From Parvibaculum sp040216885 (lineage in GTDB: Bacteria; Pseudomonadota; Alphaproteobacteria; Parvibaculales; Parvibaculaceae): DNA of 64,000 nt. The notes beneath the pieces are model-generated. The model made no database searches. It was not told the DNA's origin and saw only the letters and a program-made list of their open reading frames with translations. Below are positions 33,783-42,310 of this stretch, piece by piece (position 1 is the stretch's first letter; every line of letters starts with the position of its first letter). The translations under genes and the position numbers were made by a program. The stretch lies in the NCBI GenBank assembly GCA_040216885.1, contig JAVJOG010000014.1, forward strand, positions 1 to 64,000, read 5' to 3'.

Positions 33783-35957
33783 TCAGCCCGCAAGGCGCGC
33801 CGTCGCGCGCGGCAGCACACGGGCATAGGGCATACGCACCGTGATCGTGGTGCCCTGGCCGGGCTCGCTGTCGATGACGAGCGTCGCCCCGTGCATGCGC
33901 GCCAGCGCCCGCGTCAGCGGCAGGCCGAGGCCTGTGCCCTCGGTCGAATAGACATTGCTGTCCTTGCCGATCTGGCGGAAGGGCTCGAGCGCGGTCGGGA
34001 TGTCGGCCTTGGCCATGCCGATGCCGGTGTCCGAAACCCGGAACGCCATGCGCTCGTCGGGCTCCATGAAGGCCGCAAGCTCGATATGGCCGCCCTTGGG
34101 CGTGAACTTGACCGCGTTCGAGACGAGATTGAGCATGATCTGGCGCAGCGCCCGCTTGTCGGCATTGAGCAGCGGCAGATCCTGTTCGACCGTGACGCCG
34201 AGATCGACGCCCGCTTCCTCGGCGCGGTGGCGCATCATCCGCTCGCAGCTTGCCATCACCTCGACCACATCGAGCTCTTCCTCATAGAGCTCGTAGCGGT
34301 CGGCCTCGATCTTGGAGAGATCGAGAATATCGTTGATGAGGCTGAGAAGGTGGCTCGACGATTTGTGGATATCGACGACGTAATCCTTGTAGCGATCGTT
34401 CTCGATCGGTCCGAAAAGCTCGCCATTCATCACCTCGGAAAAACCGATAATGGCATTCAAGGGCGTGCGCAGCTCATGGCTCATATTGGCAAGGAATTGC
34501 GACTTCGAAGCATTGGCGAGCTCGGCCACGTCGCGCGCATCGCGGAGCTGGTTGGCCGTGCGCTCGCGCTCATTGACTTCGCGGTTGAACTTGTCGAGCA
34601 CCAGATTGTAGCGCGAGGCGATCTCGCCGGCCTCGGTGAAGGGCTCGACACGCAAATGCTTCGAGAAATCGCCGCGCGCCGCCTGCCCCTCCATCGCGCC
34701 CAGCACGTCGAGCAGCGCGCTCGACGCACCATGCTCGGCGATGTTGAGGCCGATGCGCTCGTCTTCCGCCGAGACGCGCAAGGGATAGAAGCGGTTGACG
34801 AGACGCAGCACAACATAGGCAACCGAGAAGGCGAAGAGACCGGCTGCGGCAACGCCCTGCGCCTGCACCAGAAACTGCTCGAAGCGCGTGTGGCCATGCG
34901 GGAACAGCGAAACGTCGCCGAAAATCGCCACCGCCAGTGTGCCCCAGATGCCGGCCGCGAGATGCACCGGAACCGCATCGACCGCATCGTCGATCTCGAG
35001 CCGTTCGAGGAGATGACTTGCCATGTAGCAGACGATGCCGCCGATGGCGCCGATCAGCACGGCCGAGCCAGTGTCGACGATGTGGCAATTGGCGGTGATG
35101 GCGACGAGACCTGCGAGAATGCCGTTGAGCGTCTGCTGCACATCCGGCAGCCCGCGCGCGAACCAGCTGAGCCCCGTGGCGGCGAAGCCGCCGGCGGCGG
35201 CCGCCAGCATCGTGTGAACCAGAATGAAGGGAACGGATGCGTCGAGTGCCAGCGTCGAGCCGCCATTGAAGCCGAACCAGCCGATCCACAACAGGAACAT
35301 GCCGAGCGTCGCCATCGGCATGTCGTGCGGCTCGATGCGCCCGCCATCGGGACCGAAACGGCCGATACGCGCGCCCATGACGAGGATCGCGGCAAGCGCG
35401 ATCCAGCCGCCGATCGAGTGCACGACGGTGGAGCCGGCAAAATCGATGAAGCCGCGAAGTTCGAGCCAGCCTGCCGCCTCGCCGGCGAGAATGCCGCCCC
35501 AGGCCCAGTGACCGAAGACCGGATAGATCGCCATGCTGAGCACGGCCGCCGTGATGAGATAGCCGCGAAAACTCATGCGCTCGGCGACGGCGCCGGCGAC
35601 GATGGTGGTCGCCGTCGAGCAGAAGGCGAGCTGGAAAAAGAAGAAGACCATGACCCAGGCCATGCCGGCCGATGCGTTGGCGCCGCCGCTCTGGAAAGCG
35701 AACCCCGAAAGGCCGAAAAATCCGGCGGCGCTGGCGCCGAACATCAGCCCGAAGCCGACCAGCCAGAAGCCGAGACCGGCGACGCAGAAATCCATCACGT
35801 TCTTGACCGCGACGTTGATGGAATTCTTGGCGCGCACCATGCCGGATTCGAGGCAGGTGAAACCGGCCTGCATCAGGATCACAAGGATCGTGCAGATAAG
35901 AACCCAGATCGTGTCGATCGACTGTGCAGCGCTGCCCACTATCCGCCCCCGGAACAC
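33783..35957 (-). CDS. ammonium transporter-histidine kinase fusion (Amt sensor)
   Basis: 724 residues. Residues 1-395 form an Amt/Rh-type ammonium channel with about eleven transmembrane helices. Visible are FFFFQLAF (phenylalanine-gate region), GAVAERMSF, W151, the conserved D172 and the twin pore histidines H180 and H332 (VVHSIGGW, VPVHLAAGIWG). After a linker containing the RVSAEDERIGLNIAEHGA motif and a HAMP-like stretch (about 415-480) comes a kinase: phospho-acceptor H494 (FLANMSHELRTPLN), N box LNLVSNAVKF, G1 VSDTGIGM and G2 GTGLGLPLTRALARMHG. Amt-kinase fusions such as the anammox Amt5 act as ammonium sensors. No response regulator or glnB/glnK gene is adjacent. Confidence 0.92.
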   Translation of the reverse strand: MFRGRIVGSAAQSIDTIWVLICTILVILMQAGFTCLESGMVRAKNSINVAVKNVMDFCVAGLGFWLVGFGLMFGASAAGFFGLSGFAFQSGGANASAGMAWVMVFFFFQLAFCSTATTIVAGAVAERMSFRGYLITAAVLSMAIYPVFGHWAWGGILAGEAAGWLELRGFIDFAGSTVVHSIGGWIALAAILVMGARIGRFGPDGGRIEPHDMPMATLGMFLLWIGWFGFNGGSTLALDASVPFILVHTMLAAAAGGFAATGLSWFARGLPDVQQTLNGILAGLVAITANCHIVDTGSAVLIGAIGGIVCYMASHLLERLEIDDAVDAVPVHLAAGIWGTLAVAIFGDVSLFPHGHTRFEQFLVQAQGVAAAGLFAFSVAYVVLRLVNRFYPLRVSAEDERIGLNIAEHGASSALLDVLGAMEGQAARGDFSKHLRVEPFTEAGEIASRYNLVLDKFNREVNERERTANQLRDARDVAELANASKSQFLANMSHELRTPLNAIIGFSEVMNGELFGPIENDRYKDYVVDIHKSSSHLLSLINDILDLSKIEADRYELYEEELDVVEVMASCERMMRHRAEEAGVDLGVTVEQDLPLLNADKRALRQIMLNLVSNAVKFTPKGGHIELAAFMEPDERMAFRVSDTGIGMAKADIPTALEPFRQIGKDSNVYSTEGTGLGLPLTRALARMHGATLVIDSEPGQGTTITVRMPYARVLPRATARLAG

Positions 35958-36047
35958 GCATGGAAAACTGACGTGGGCGTCAGATTAGGAGGCGAAAGGT
36001 AAATTTTTTGCGCTGCGGGATTCGCGCATGGCCGAAAAAGCCGCGGA

Positions 36048-36076
36048 AACCCTGCACATGTTTTGTGCAGGGTTTA
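36048..36076. terminator. perfect 12-bp hairpin between asd and the Amt-kinase gene
   Basis: AAACCCTGCACA (36048-36059) pairs perfectly with TGTGCAGGGTTT (36065-36076) across a five-base loop, 90 bases beyond the asd stop and 91 bases upstream of the Amt-kinase start. The T-run after it on the minus strand is short (TTT, then CCGCGGCTTTTT), so it may be a weak asd terminator or a regulated leader hairpin. Confidence 0.55.
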
Positions 36077-36165
36077 TCGACAGGTTAACGCGACACCGAA
36101 CAGAAATTTGCTTTGCACACGGAATGTCGCGCAAAGACTGGCGCGTCCGATGCGACGCAATACCG

Positions 36166-37188
36166 TCACGCCGCCTTCTTGAGATGGCGTGCGCCCAGAA
36201 TTTCGGCAATCTGAACGGCGTTCAGCGCCGCGCCCTTGCGCAGATTGTCGGAGACGACCCAGATGTTGAGGCCGTTTTCGATCGTCGGGTCGACACGGAT
36301 GCGGCTGATATAGGTGGCGTAGTCGCCGACGCATTCGATCGGCGTCACATAGCCGCCATCCTCTCGCTTGTCGACCACGAGACAGCCCGGCGCCTCGCGC
36401 AATATGTCGCGCGCCTCATCATCGGAGATCGGGCGTTCGAACTCGATGTTGATAGATTCCGAATGACCGACGAAAACCGGCACACGCACGCAAGTGGCCG
36501 TGACCCTGATCTTCGGATCGAGAATCTTCTTGGTCTCGGCCATCATCTTCCATTCTTCCTTCGTCTGCCCGTCTTCCATGAAGTCGTCGATATGAGGAAT
36601 GACGTTGAAGGCGATCTGCTTGGTGAACTTTCCTTCGCCGATATCGTCATTGACGAAGATGGCGCGCGTCTGGCTGAAAAGCTCGTCCATCGCTTCCTTG
36701 CCGGCGCCCGAGACCGACTGATAGGTCGAGACGACGACGCGGCGGATGCCGGCCGCGTCGTGCAGCGGCTTCAGCGCCACGACCATCTGCGCGGTCGAGC
36801 AATTGGGATTGGCGATGATGTTCTTCTTCGCATAGCCGGCAATCGCCGATGCGTTGACTTCCGGCACGATCAGCGGCACGTCGGGATCCATCCGCCAGCG
36901 CGACGAATTGTCGATGACGACGCAACCCTTGGCCGCGATCTTCGGCGCCCATTCGCCCGACATCGTGCCCGACGTCGCCATCAGGCAAATGTCGGTGCCG
37001 GTGAAATCGTAGGTGTCGAGCGCGCGGACCTTGAGGTCGCGTTCGCCGAAGGAAACTTCCGTGCCCTGGCTGCGGCGCGAGGCAAGCGCCACCACCTCGT
37101 CGGCCGGGAATTCACGCTCGGCCAGAATGTTGAGCATTTCGCGCCCGACATTCCCCGTCGCGCCGAGAACGGCGATCTTGTAGCCCAT
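36166..37188 (-). CDS. asd: aspartate-semialdehyde dehydrogenase
   Basis: 340-residue NADPH-dependent enzyme converting aspartyl phosphate to aspartate semialdehyde for lysine (diaminopimelate), threonine and methionine synthesis. It has the NADP-binding VLGATGNVGREML, the catalytic cysteine in NPNCSTAQMV, and the substrate residues in HIDDFMEDGQTKEEWKM and GHSESINIEF. The ATG at 37188 begins MGYKIAVLGATG; an upstream extension is not conserved. It follows leuB by 66 bases on the same strand and may be co-transcribed with it. Confidence 0.95.
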   Translation of the reverse strand: MGYKIAVLGATGNVGREMLNILAEREFPADEVVALASRRSQGTEVSFGERDLKVRALDTYDFTGTDICLMATSGTMSGEWAPKIAAKGCVVIDNSSRWRMDPDVPLIVPEVNASAIAGYAKKNIIANPNCSTAQMVVALKPLHDAAGIRRVVVSTYQSVSGAGKEAMDELFSQTRAIFVNDDIGEGKFTKQIAFNVIPHIDDFMEDGQTKEEWKMMAETKKILDPKIRVTATCVRVPVFVGHSESINIEFERPISDDEARDILREAPGCLVVDKREDGGYVTPIECVGDYATYISRIRVDPTIENGLNIWVVSDNLRKGAALNAVQIAEILGARHLKKAA

Positions 37189-37254
37189 GATCGTTTTCCT
37201 TGTCTGGGACCGCCACCCGGAGCGGTCCTCCAACGGGTCAAGCGGCCGGTAATT

Positions 37255-38361
37255 CTATCCGTTAAGTTTGGCGAGTGCGGCGAGGATCGCGTCGCCCATT
37301 TCCCTGGTGCCGGTTTTTTTCATGCCCGGCTGCATGATGTCGCCGGTGCGAAGGCCGTCCGCCAGCACGGTGTCGACCGCTTTTTCGAGCAGGTCGGCAT
37401 CGGCGCCGAGTTCGAACGTGTAGCGCAGCGCCATCGCGAAGGAGAGGATCGACGCAATCGGGTTGGCCGCGCCCGTGCCGGCGATGTCGGGCGCGGAGCC
37501 GTGCACCGGTTCGTACATGGCGCAGGCCTTGCCGTTCGCATCCTTGGCACCGAGAGAGGCAGACGGCAGCATGCCGAGCGAGCCCGTCAGCATCGAGGCG
37601 ATGTCGGAAAGCACGTCGCCGAAAAGATTGTCGGTGACGATCACGTCGAACTGCTTCGGGTTGCGCACGAGCTGCATGGCGCAATTGTCGGCCAGCATGT
37701 GCTCGAGCTTCACATCCGCGAACTTCTCCTTGTGAAGCTTGACGACTTCCTCGTACCAGAGCACACCGGACTTCATCACATTGCGCTTCTCGACCGACAT
37801 GACGCGGTTGCCGCGCTTGCGCGCAAGGTCGAAGGCGACTTCCGCGATACGGCGGATTTCGCCGGTCGTATAGACCTGCGTGTCGACGCCGCGCCGCTCG
37901 CCGTTTCCGAGATCGGTGATTTCCTTCGGCTCGCCGAAATAGACGCCGCCGGTCAGCTCGCGCACGATCATGATGTCGAGCCCCTCGACGATCTCGCGCT
38001 TCAGCGAGGAAGCATCCGCCAGCGCCGCGAAGCAGAGCGCGGGACGGAGATTGGCAAAGAGTTCGAGATCCTTGCGCAGCCGCAACAGGCCCGCCTCCGG
38101 GCGGCCTTCATACGGCACGTTATCCCATTTCGGTCCGCCGACCGCGCCGAGCATGACGGCATCGGCGCGCTTTGCCTTCTCGACCGTTTCGTCGGTGACG
38201 GCGACGCCATGCGCGTCATAGCAGCAGCCGCCGACAAGCTCGTTTTCGATCTTCGCGTCGAACTTGCGATTGTCGTTGAACCAGCCGATCACGCGCTCGA
38301 CTTCGCCCATGACTTCCGGGCCGATGCCGTCGCCGGCGACGATGAGAATGTTTCTTGTCAT
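37255..38361 (-). CDS. leuB: 3-isopropylmalate dehydrogenase
   Basis: 368-residue NAD-dependent decarboxylating dehydrogenase of leucine synthesis. Motifs: the MTRNILIVAGDGIGPEV start, the substrate-binding RELTGGVYFGEPKEI, conserved arginines in LRLRKDLELFANLRPA, and the metal- and NAD-binding TDNLFGDVLSDIAS and EPVHGSAPDIAGTGAANP. Length is standard. It lies 34 bases downstream of leuD, forming leuC-leuD-leuB. Confidence 0.96.
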   Translation of the reverse strand: MTRNILIVAGDGIGPEVMGEVERVIGWFNDNRKFDAKIENELVGGCCYDAHGVAVTDETVEKAKRADAVMLGAVGGPKWDNVPYEGRPEAGLLRLRKDLELFANLRPALCFAALADASSLKREIVEGLDIMIVRELTGGVYFGEPKEITDLGNGERRGVDTQVYTTGEIRRIAEVAFDLARKRGNRVMSVEKRNVMKSGVLWYEEVVKLHKEKFADVKLEHMLADNCAMQLVRNPKQFDVIVTDNLFGDVLSDIASMLTGSLGMLPSASLGAKDANGKACAMYEPVHGSAPDIAGTGAANPIASILSFAMALRYTFELGADADLLEKAVDTVLADGLRTGDIMQPGMKKTGTREMGDAILAALAKLNG

Positions 38362-38395
38362 TTGAGTTCTTTTCTTGCGGAGGTCAGACGCGCGA

Positions 38396-39001
38396 TTAGA
38401 GCCAGGGCTGTTCGGCTTCGAGTTTCTTTTCGAAGCTTGCGATCTCGGCTTCTTTCTTCAGCGTGAGGCCGACGCCGTCGAGGCCTTCGAGCATGCAATG
38501 CTTGCGGAAGGGATCGATGTCGAACTTGATGACGCCGCCATCGGGGCCGCGGATTTCCTGAGCTTCGAGATCGACGGTGACGACGGCATTCGACCCGCGC
38601 TCCGCATCGTCCATCAGCTTGTCGACTTCCGATTGCGGCAGCACGATGGGCAGGATGCCGTTCTGGAAGCAGTTGTTGTAGAAAATGTCGGCGAAGCTCG
38701 TCGCGATGACGCAGCGGATGCCGAAATCGAGCAGCGCCCAGGGCGCGTGCTCGCGGCTCGAACCGCAGCCGAAATTCTCGCCGGTGACGAGAATCTGCGC
38801 GTTGCGATAGGCCGGCTGGTTCAGCACGAAACCCGGAATCTCTTTCCCGTCATCGTCATAACGCATCTCGTCGAACAGGTTCTTGCCGAGACCCGTGCGA
38901 TTGTTGTTCTTCTGGAACTGCTTCGTGATGATCAGGTCGGTATCGACATTGATGATCGGCAGCGGCGCCGCAACGCCCGTCAGCTTGTTGAACTTGTCCA
39001 T
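38396..39001 (-). CDS. leuD: 3-isopropylmalate dehydratase small subunit
   Basis: 201-residue swivel-domain subunit that pairs with LeuC to isomerise 2-isopropylmalate to 3-isopropylmalate. It shows NVDTDLIITKQF, the substrate-binding loop GENFGCGSSREHAPWAL and FNNC-like FYNNCFQNGILPI. The ATG (39001) overlaps the leuC stop (TGATG), so the two subunits are coupled. Confidence 0.95.
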   Translation of the reverse strand: MDKFNKLTGVAAPLPIINVDTDLIITKQFQKNNNRTGLGKNLFDEMRYDDDGKEIPGFVLNQPAYRNAQILVTGENFGCGSSREHAPWALLDFGIRCVIATSFADIFYNNCFQNGILPIVLPQSEVDKLMDDAERGSNAVVTVDLEAQEIRGPDGGVIKFDIDPFRKHCMLEGLDGVGLTLKKEAEIASFEKKLEAEQPWL

Positions 39002-40197
39002 CAGAACTCCCTCACATCGACGAAATGCCCCGCGAATGCCGCCGCCGCCGCCATGGCGGGCGAGACGAGATGCGTGCGGCCGCCGCGGCCCTGACGGCCT
39101 TCGAAGTTGCGGTTGGACGTCGAGGCGCAGCGTTCGCCGGGCGCGAGCTTGTCGGCGTTCATGGCAAGGCACATCGAGCAGCCGGGCTCGCGCCATTCGA
39201 AACCCGCTTCGAGGAAGATCTTGTCGAGACCTTCCTTCTCCGCCTGCGCCTTCACGAGGCCGGAACCGGGCACGACCATCGCGTTGACGGTGGATGCGAC
39301 CTTGCGGCCGGCCTTGATCGCCTTTTCAGCAATGGCGGCGGCGGCGCGCAGATCCTCGATGCGTCCGTTGGTGCAGGAACCGATGAAAACGCGGTCGATC
39401 TTGACGTCGACAATCGGCGTGCCGGGCGTGAGGCCCATATAGACGAGGGCGCGGCTCATCGACTTTGCATGTGCTTCGTCGTGCACATCCTTCGGGTCGG
39501 GAATGCGGTCCGTGATCTTGATGACGTTTTCCGGGCTCGTGCCCCAGGTGATCAGCGGCGGCAGGTTGGCGATGTCGATGGTGATTTCCTTGTCGAACTT
39601 CGCGCCTTCGTCCGACGGCAGCGTCTTCCAGTAGTCGACCGCCATTTCACACGCCTTGCCTTTCGGCGCGCGCGGGCGGCCTTCGAGATTGGCATAGGTC
39701 TTTTCGTCGGGCGCGATGAGGCCGGCGCGGGCGCCGCCTTCGATCGTCATGTTGCAGACGGTCATGCGGCCTTCCATCGAGAGATCGCGGATCGCCTCGC
39801 CCGCATATTCGATGACATAGCCGGTGCCGCCCGCCGTGCCGATCTCGCCGATGATCGCGAGCACGAGGTCCTTCGCCGTGAAGCCTTCCGGCGCCTTGCC
39901 CACCACATTGATGCGCATGTTCTTCGCCTTGGACTGGATCAGCGTCTGCGTGGCGAGCACATGCTCGACTTCCGACGTGCCGATGCCATGCGCGAGCGCG
40001 CCAAAGGCGCCATGCGTCGAAGTGTGGCTGTCGCCGCAGACGATGGTGGTGCCGGGCAGCGTGAAGCCCTGTTCCGGCCCAACGATATGCACGATGCCCT
40101 GGCGGATATCGGACATTTCAAGATACTCGACGCCAAAATCCTTCGCATTGTGCTCAAGCGTCTCGACCTGGATGCGGCTCTCTTCGTCGACGTTGCC
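39001..40197 (-). pseudogene. leuC: 3-isopropylmalate dehydratase large subunit, part downstream of an amber codon
   Basis: Main body of LeuC, an aconitase-family [4Fe-4S] enzyme. Directly after the TAG the frame reads GNVDEESRIQVETLEHNAKDFGVEYLE and continues without a break through GPEQGFTLPGTTIVCGDSHTSTHGA. The cluster cysteines are in CGDSH-proximal GSCTNGRIEDLR and in CSMCLAMNADKL. The first internal start that could give a separate protein is the ATG at 40116 (MSDIRQGIVH), which would lose the HNVPTTDR substrate loop. It belongs with the fragment at 40198-40428; together they give 475 codons, the normal LeuC length. Confidence 0.93.
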
Positions 40198-40428
40198 CTA
40201 CGAGCGGTCGGTCGTCGGAACGTTGTGGTCGGCAACGGCCAGCGTCTTCTTCGGCGCGTGCACATCGCGCTTCGCCATGCGCAGGCCCTCGAAAGCCTGC
40301 GGGCTGGTGACCTCATGCACGAGATGCCGGTCGATATAGAGAAGGCCGGTCCCGTCCTCGGCCATCTCGACCAGATGCGCATCCCAGATCTTGTCGTACA
40401 TCGTCTTGGGCATGGTGCGGGGCGACAT
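40198..40428 (-). pseudogene. leuC: 3-isopropylmalate dehydratase large subunit, N-terminal part ended by in-frame TAG
   Basis: First 76 residues of LeuC: TMYDKIWDAHLVEM, the RHLVHEVTSPQAFEGLR segment and VADHNVPTTDRS, then TAG at 40200-40198. In relatives the codon after the TTDR motif region is commonly lysine or similar and the protein simply continues. Here the reading frame is unchanged after TAG, so a single AAG-to-TAG change is the simplest cause. The ATG at 40428 has AGGA eight bases upstream; an ATG at 40413 is an alternative. If real, the strain would be a leucine auxotroph unless the codon is suppressed. Confidence 0.92.
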
Positions 40429-40474
40429 TTCGCTTTCCTCGTCGTTCGGAACTTTCGTTCAGTGTAGCCCATAA

Positions 40475-40509
40475 CAAAAACGGGCCGGGGCCTTCAGGCG
40501 CCCTGCCCG
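40475..40509 (-). terminator. rho-independent terminator after rplS
   Basis: CGGGCCGGG (40481-40489) pairs with CCCTGCCCG (40501-40509) with one mismatch. On the minus strand five T residues follow. It lies about 37 bases beyond the rplS stop and insulates leuC. Confidence 0.7.
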
Positions 40510-40545
40510 CTTTTCGATACGGTTTCCGCGGGTTAGCGGAATAAA

Positions 40546-40938
40546 TCAGGCGGCGCCGTTTTCCTGGCTGCGGGTCTTGTTGTCCTGTTTCTCGGTAATT
40601 CGGGCAGCCTTGCCGCGAAGACCGCGCAGGTAATAAAGCTTCGCCCGGCGCACGCGGCCCTTGCGCACGACCTTGATCGAGTCGACCAGCGGCCCGTAGA
40701 GCGGGAACACGCGCTCGACGCCTTCGCCGTAGGAAATCTTGCGGACCGTGAAGTTCTGGTTGATGCCGCCGCCGGCGCGGCCGATGCAGACGCCTTCATA
40801 GGCCTGCAGGCGCTCGCGCGTACCTTCGACCACCTTCACATTGACCTGCAGCGTGTCGCCGGGGGCAAAGTCGGGGATGGTCTTGCCGCTCGAAAGCGTG
40901 GCCATCTGCTCCTGATCGAGCTGCTCGATGATATTCAT
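40546..40938 (-). CDS. rplS: 50S ribosomal protein L19
   Basis: 130-residue L19, located at the 30S-50S interface. The family core is plain: FAPGDTLQVNVKVVEGTRERLQAYEGVCI, then FTVRKISYGEGVERVFPLYGP and KVVRKGRVRRAKLYYLRGLRGKAARI. The C-terminal EKQDNKTRSQENGAA is a modest extension. It follows trmD by 102 bases in the usual rpsP-rimM-trmD-rplS order. Confidence 0.97.
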   Translation of the reverse strand: MNIIEQLDQEQMATLSSGKTIPDFAPGDTLQVNVKVVEGTRERLQAYEGVCIGRAGGGINQNFTVRKISYGEGVERVFPLYGPLVDSIKVVRKGRVRRAKLYYLRGLRGKAARITEKQDNKTRSQENGAA

Positions 40939-41040
40939 GGTCTCAAACCTCGGATATGAAGGCGTTCGGGCTGCAAAAGGGACAATCCCGGCCCGGAAGC
41001 GCGCTTCCGTAACACAAATTATGCCCCATGGCGACTGCCA

Positions 41041-41748
41041 TCAGGGTTTCTTCTTCAGAAAATCGTCCCAAAGATCGGGCCGTCTTTCCCTTGTCGCCTT
41101 TTCGGCCTCGGCACGGCGCCAGGCCTCGACCTTTTTATGGTCGCCGGAGGTCAAGACCGGCGGAATTTCGCGGCCCTCGAAGGTCTGCGGCCTTGTGTAA
41201 TGCGGGTACTCCAGAAGCCCGCTTTCGAAGCTTTCCTCGGTCCCGGACGTCTCCTTGCCCATAACCCCCGGCAGCAACCTGACCGCCGCGTCGATCAGCG
41301 CGATGGCCGCCGGCTCGCCCCCGGAAAGGACGAAATCGCCGAGGCTGACCTCCTCGATGGCCCGGGCCTCGATGACCCGCTGATCGAGCCCCTCGAAGCG
41401 CCCGCAAATCAGCGCCACACCGGGCCCCGCCGCCATTTCACGGACCCGCGCCTGACGGAGCGGCCGCCCGCGGGGGCTGAGATAGATCAGCGGCCGCGGA
41501 TCGCCCTCGGGGTGGACCGCATCGATCGCCGCCGCCATCACATCGGCCCGCATCACCATGCCGGGGCCCCCGCCCGATGGCGTGTCGTCGACCGACCGGT
41601 GGCGGTCGGTCGCGAAGCTGCGAATATCGACCGTCTCAAGCTGCCAGCGCCCGGTTTCGAGCGCCCGGCCCGCCAGCGACAATCCGAGCGGCCCCGGAAA
41701 CATCTCCGGGAAGAGCGTCAGTACGGTCGCGGTCCAGGCGTCACTCAC
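41041..41748 (-). CDS. trmD: tRNA (guanine-N1)-methyltransferase
   Basis: 235-residue SPOUT-class enzyme that makes m1G37 in tRNAs and prevents +1 frameshifting. It has the N-terminal TVLTLFPEMFPGPLGLSL, DDTPSGGGPGMVMRADV, the knotted SAM-binding site ICGRFEGLDQRVIE and SLGDFVLSGGEPAA. The start is taken as the GTG at 41748 (VSDAWTATVLTLFP), overlapping the rimM stop by eight bases. The longer open frame upstream lies in rimM. Confidence 0.94.
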   Translation of the reverse strand: MSDAWTATVLTLFPEMFPGPLGLSLAGRALETGRWQLETVDIRSFATDRHRSVDDTPSGGGPGMVMRADVMAAAIDAVHPEGDPRPLIYLSPRGRPLRQARVREMAAGPGVALICGRFEGLDQRVIEARAIEEVSLGDFVLSGGEPAAIALIDAAVRLLPGVMGKETSGTEESFESGLLEYPHYTRPQTFEGREIPPVLTSGDHKKVEAWRRAEAEKATRERRPDLWDDFLKKKP

Positions 41749-42289
41749 CCTCCGGCTCCTCATCGCCGCCATCGAACGTGCCGATGGGCGGATCGATGAC
41801 GACGCGCCCGCCGGCGATATCGACTTCAGGCACATTGGCCTCGGTAAAGCCCATCAGCACCGTCTCGCCGCCGCCCGCAGGCGCAATCTCGAGAAGGTCG
41901 CCCGCGCCGAAATTCTCGACCGAGACGACCCGGCCATAATCGCGGCCATCGGCGCCGACTGCGGAAAGCCCGACGAGATCGGCGCGATACCAGCCCTCGT
42001 CCCCATCCGCCGGCGGCAGCCTGTCGCGCGGCACATAAAGCTCGGTGCCCCGAAGCGCCTCGGCCGCGTCGCGGTCGTCGATGCCGCCGAGCCGGCAGAG
42101 CACCAGTTCCTTGACCATGCCCTTCGCCTCGATGGCGAAGCGCCGCGCCCCGTCCGCCGTCTCGACCGGCCCGTAAGCCGCAACGCCGTCCGGCGCTTCG
42201 GTGAACGGCTTGACGCGGACAAGACCGCGCACGCCATGCGCGCCGGCAACGACGCCGAGACAGACTTTTCGTTGCGAAGCCTCGGCCAT
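41741..42289 (-). CDS. rimM: 16S rRNA processing protein RimM
   Basis: 182-residue ribosome maturation factor that binds S19 and helps form the 30S head. The N-terminal RimM domain begins CLGVVAGAHGVRGLVRVKPFTE, and the PRC-barrel-like C-terminal domain carries WYRADLVGLSAVGADGRDYGRV. The C-terminal FDGGDEEPEGE tail is acidic. The ATG at 42289 is used; a TTG at 42304 would add five residues. Lies between rpsP and trmD. Confidence 0.93.
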   Translation of the reverse strand: MAEASQRKVCLGVVAGAHGVRGLVRVKPFTEAPDGVAAYGPVETADGARRFAIEAKGMVKELVLCRLGGIDDRDAAEALRGTELYVPRDRLPPADGDEGWYRADLVGLSAVGADGRDYGRVVSVENFGAGDLLEIAPAGGGETVLMGFTEANVPEVDIAGGRVVIDPPIGTFDGGDEEPEGE

Positions 42290-42310
42290 CGGCGCGAGCC
42301 GCAAAGCCGG

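Noticed and set aside
32880..36002. 1040-codon plus-strand open frame
   Set aside because: Antisense to mcl and the Amt-kinase gene, both of which have full family signatures; the frame is a GC-driven shadow.
40198..40200. Pyrrolysine or programmed recoding at the leuC TAG
   Set aside because: LeuC is not a known pyrrolysine protein, and no nearby structure or pyl gene was seen; a point error or mutation is far simpler.
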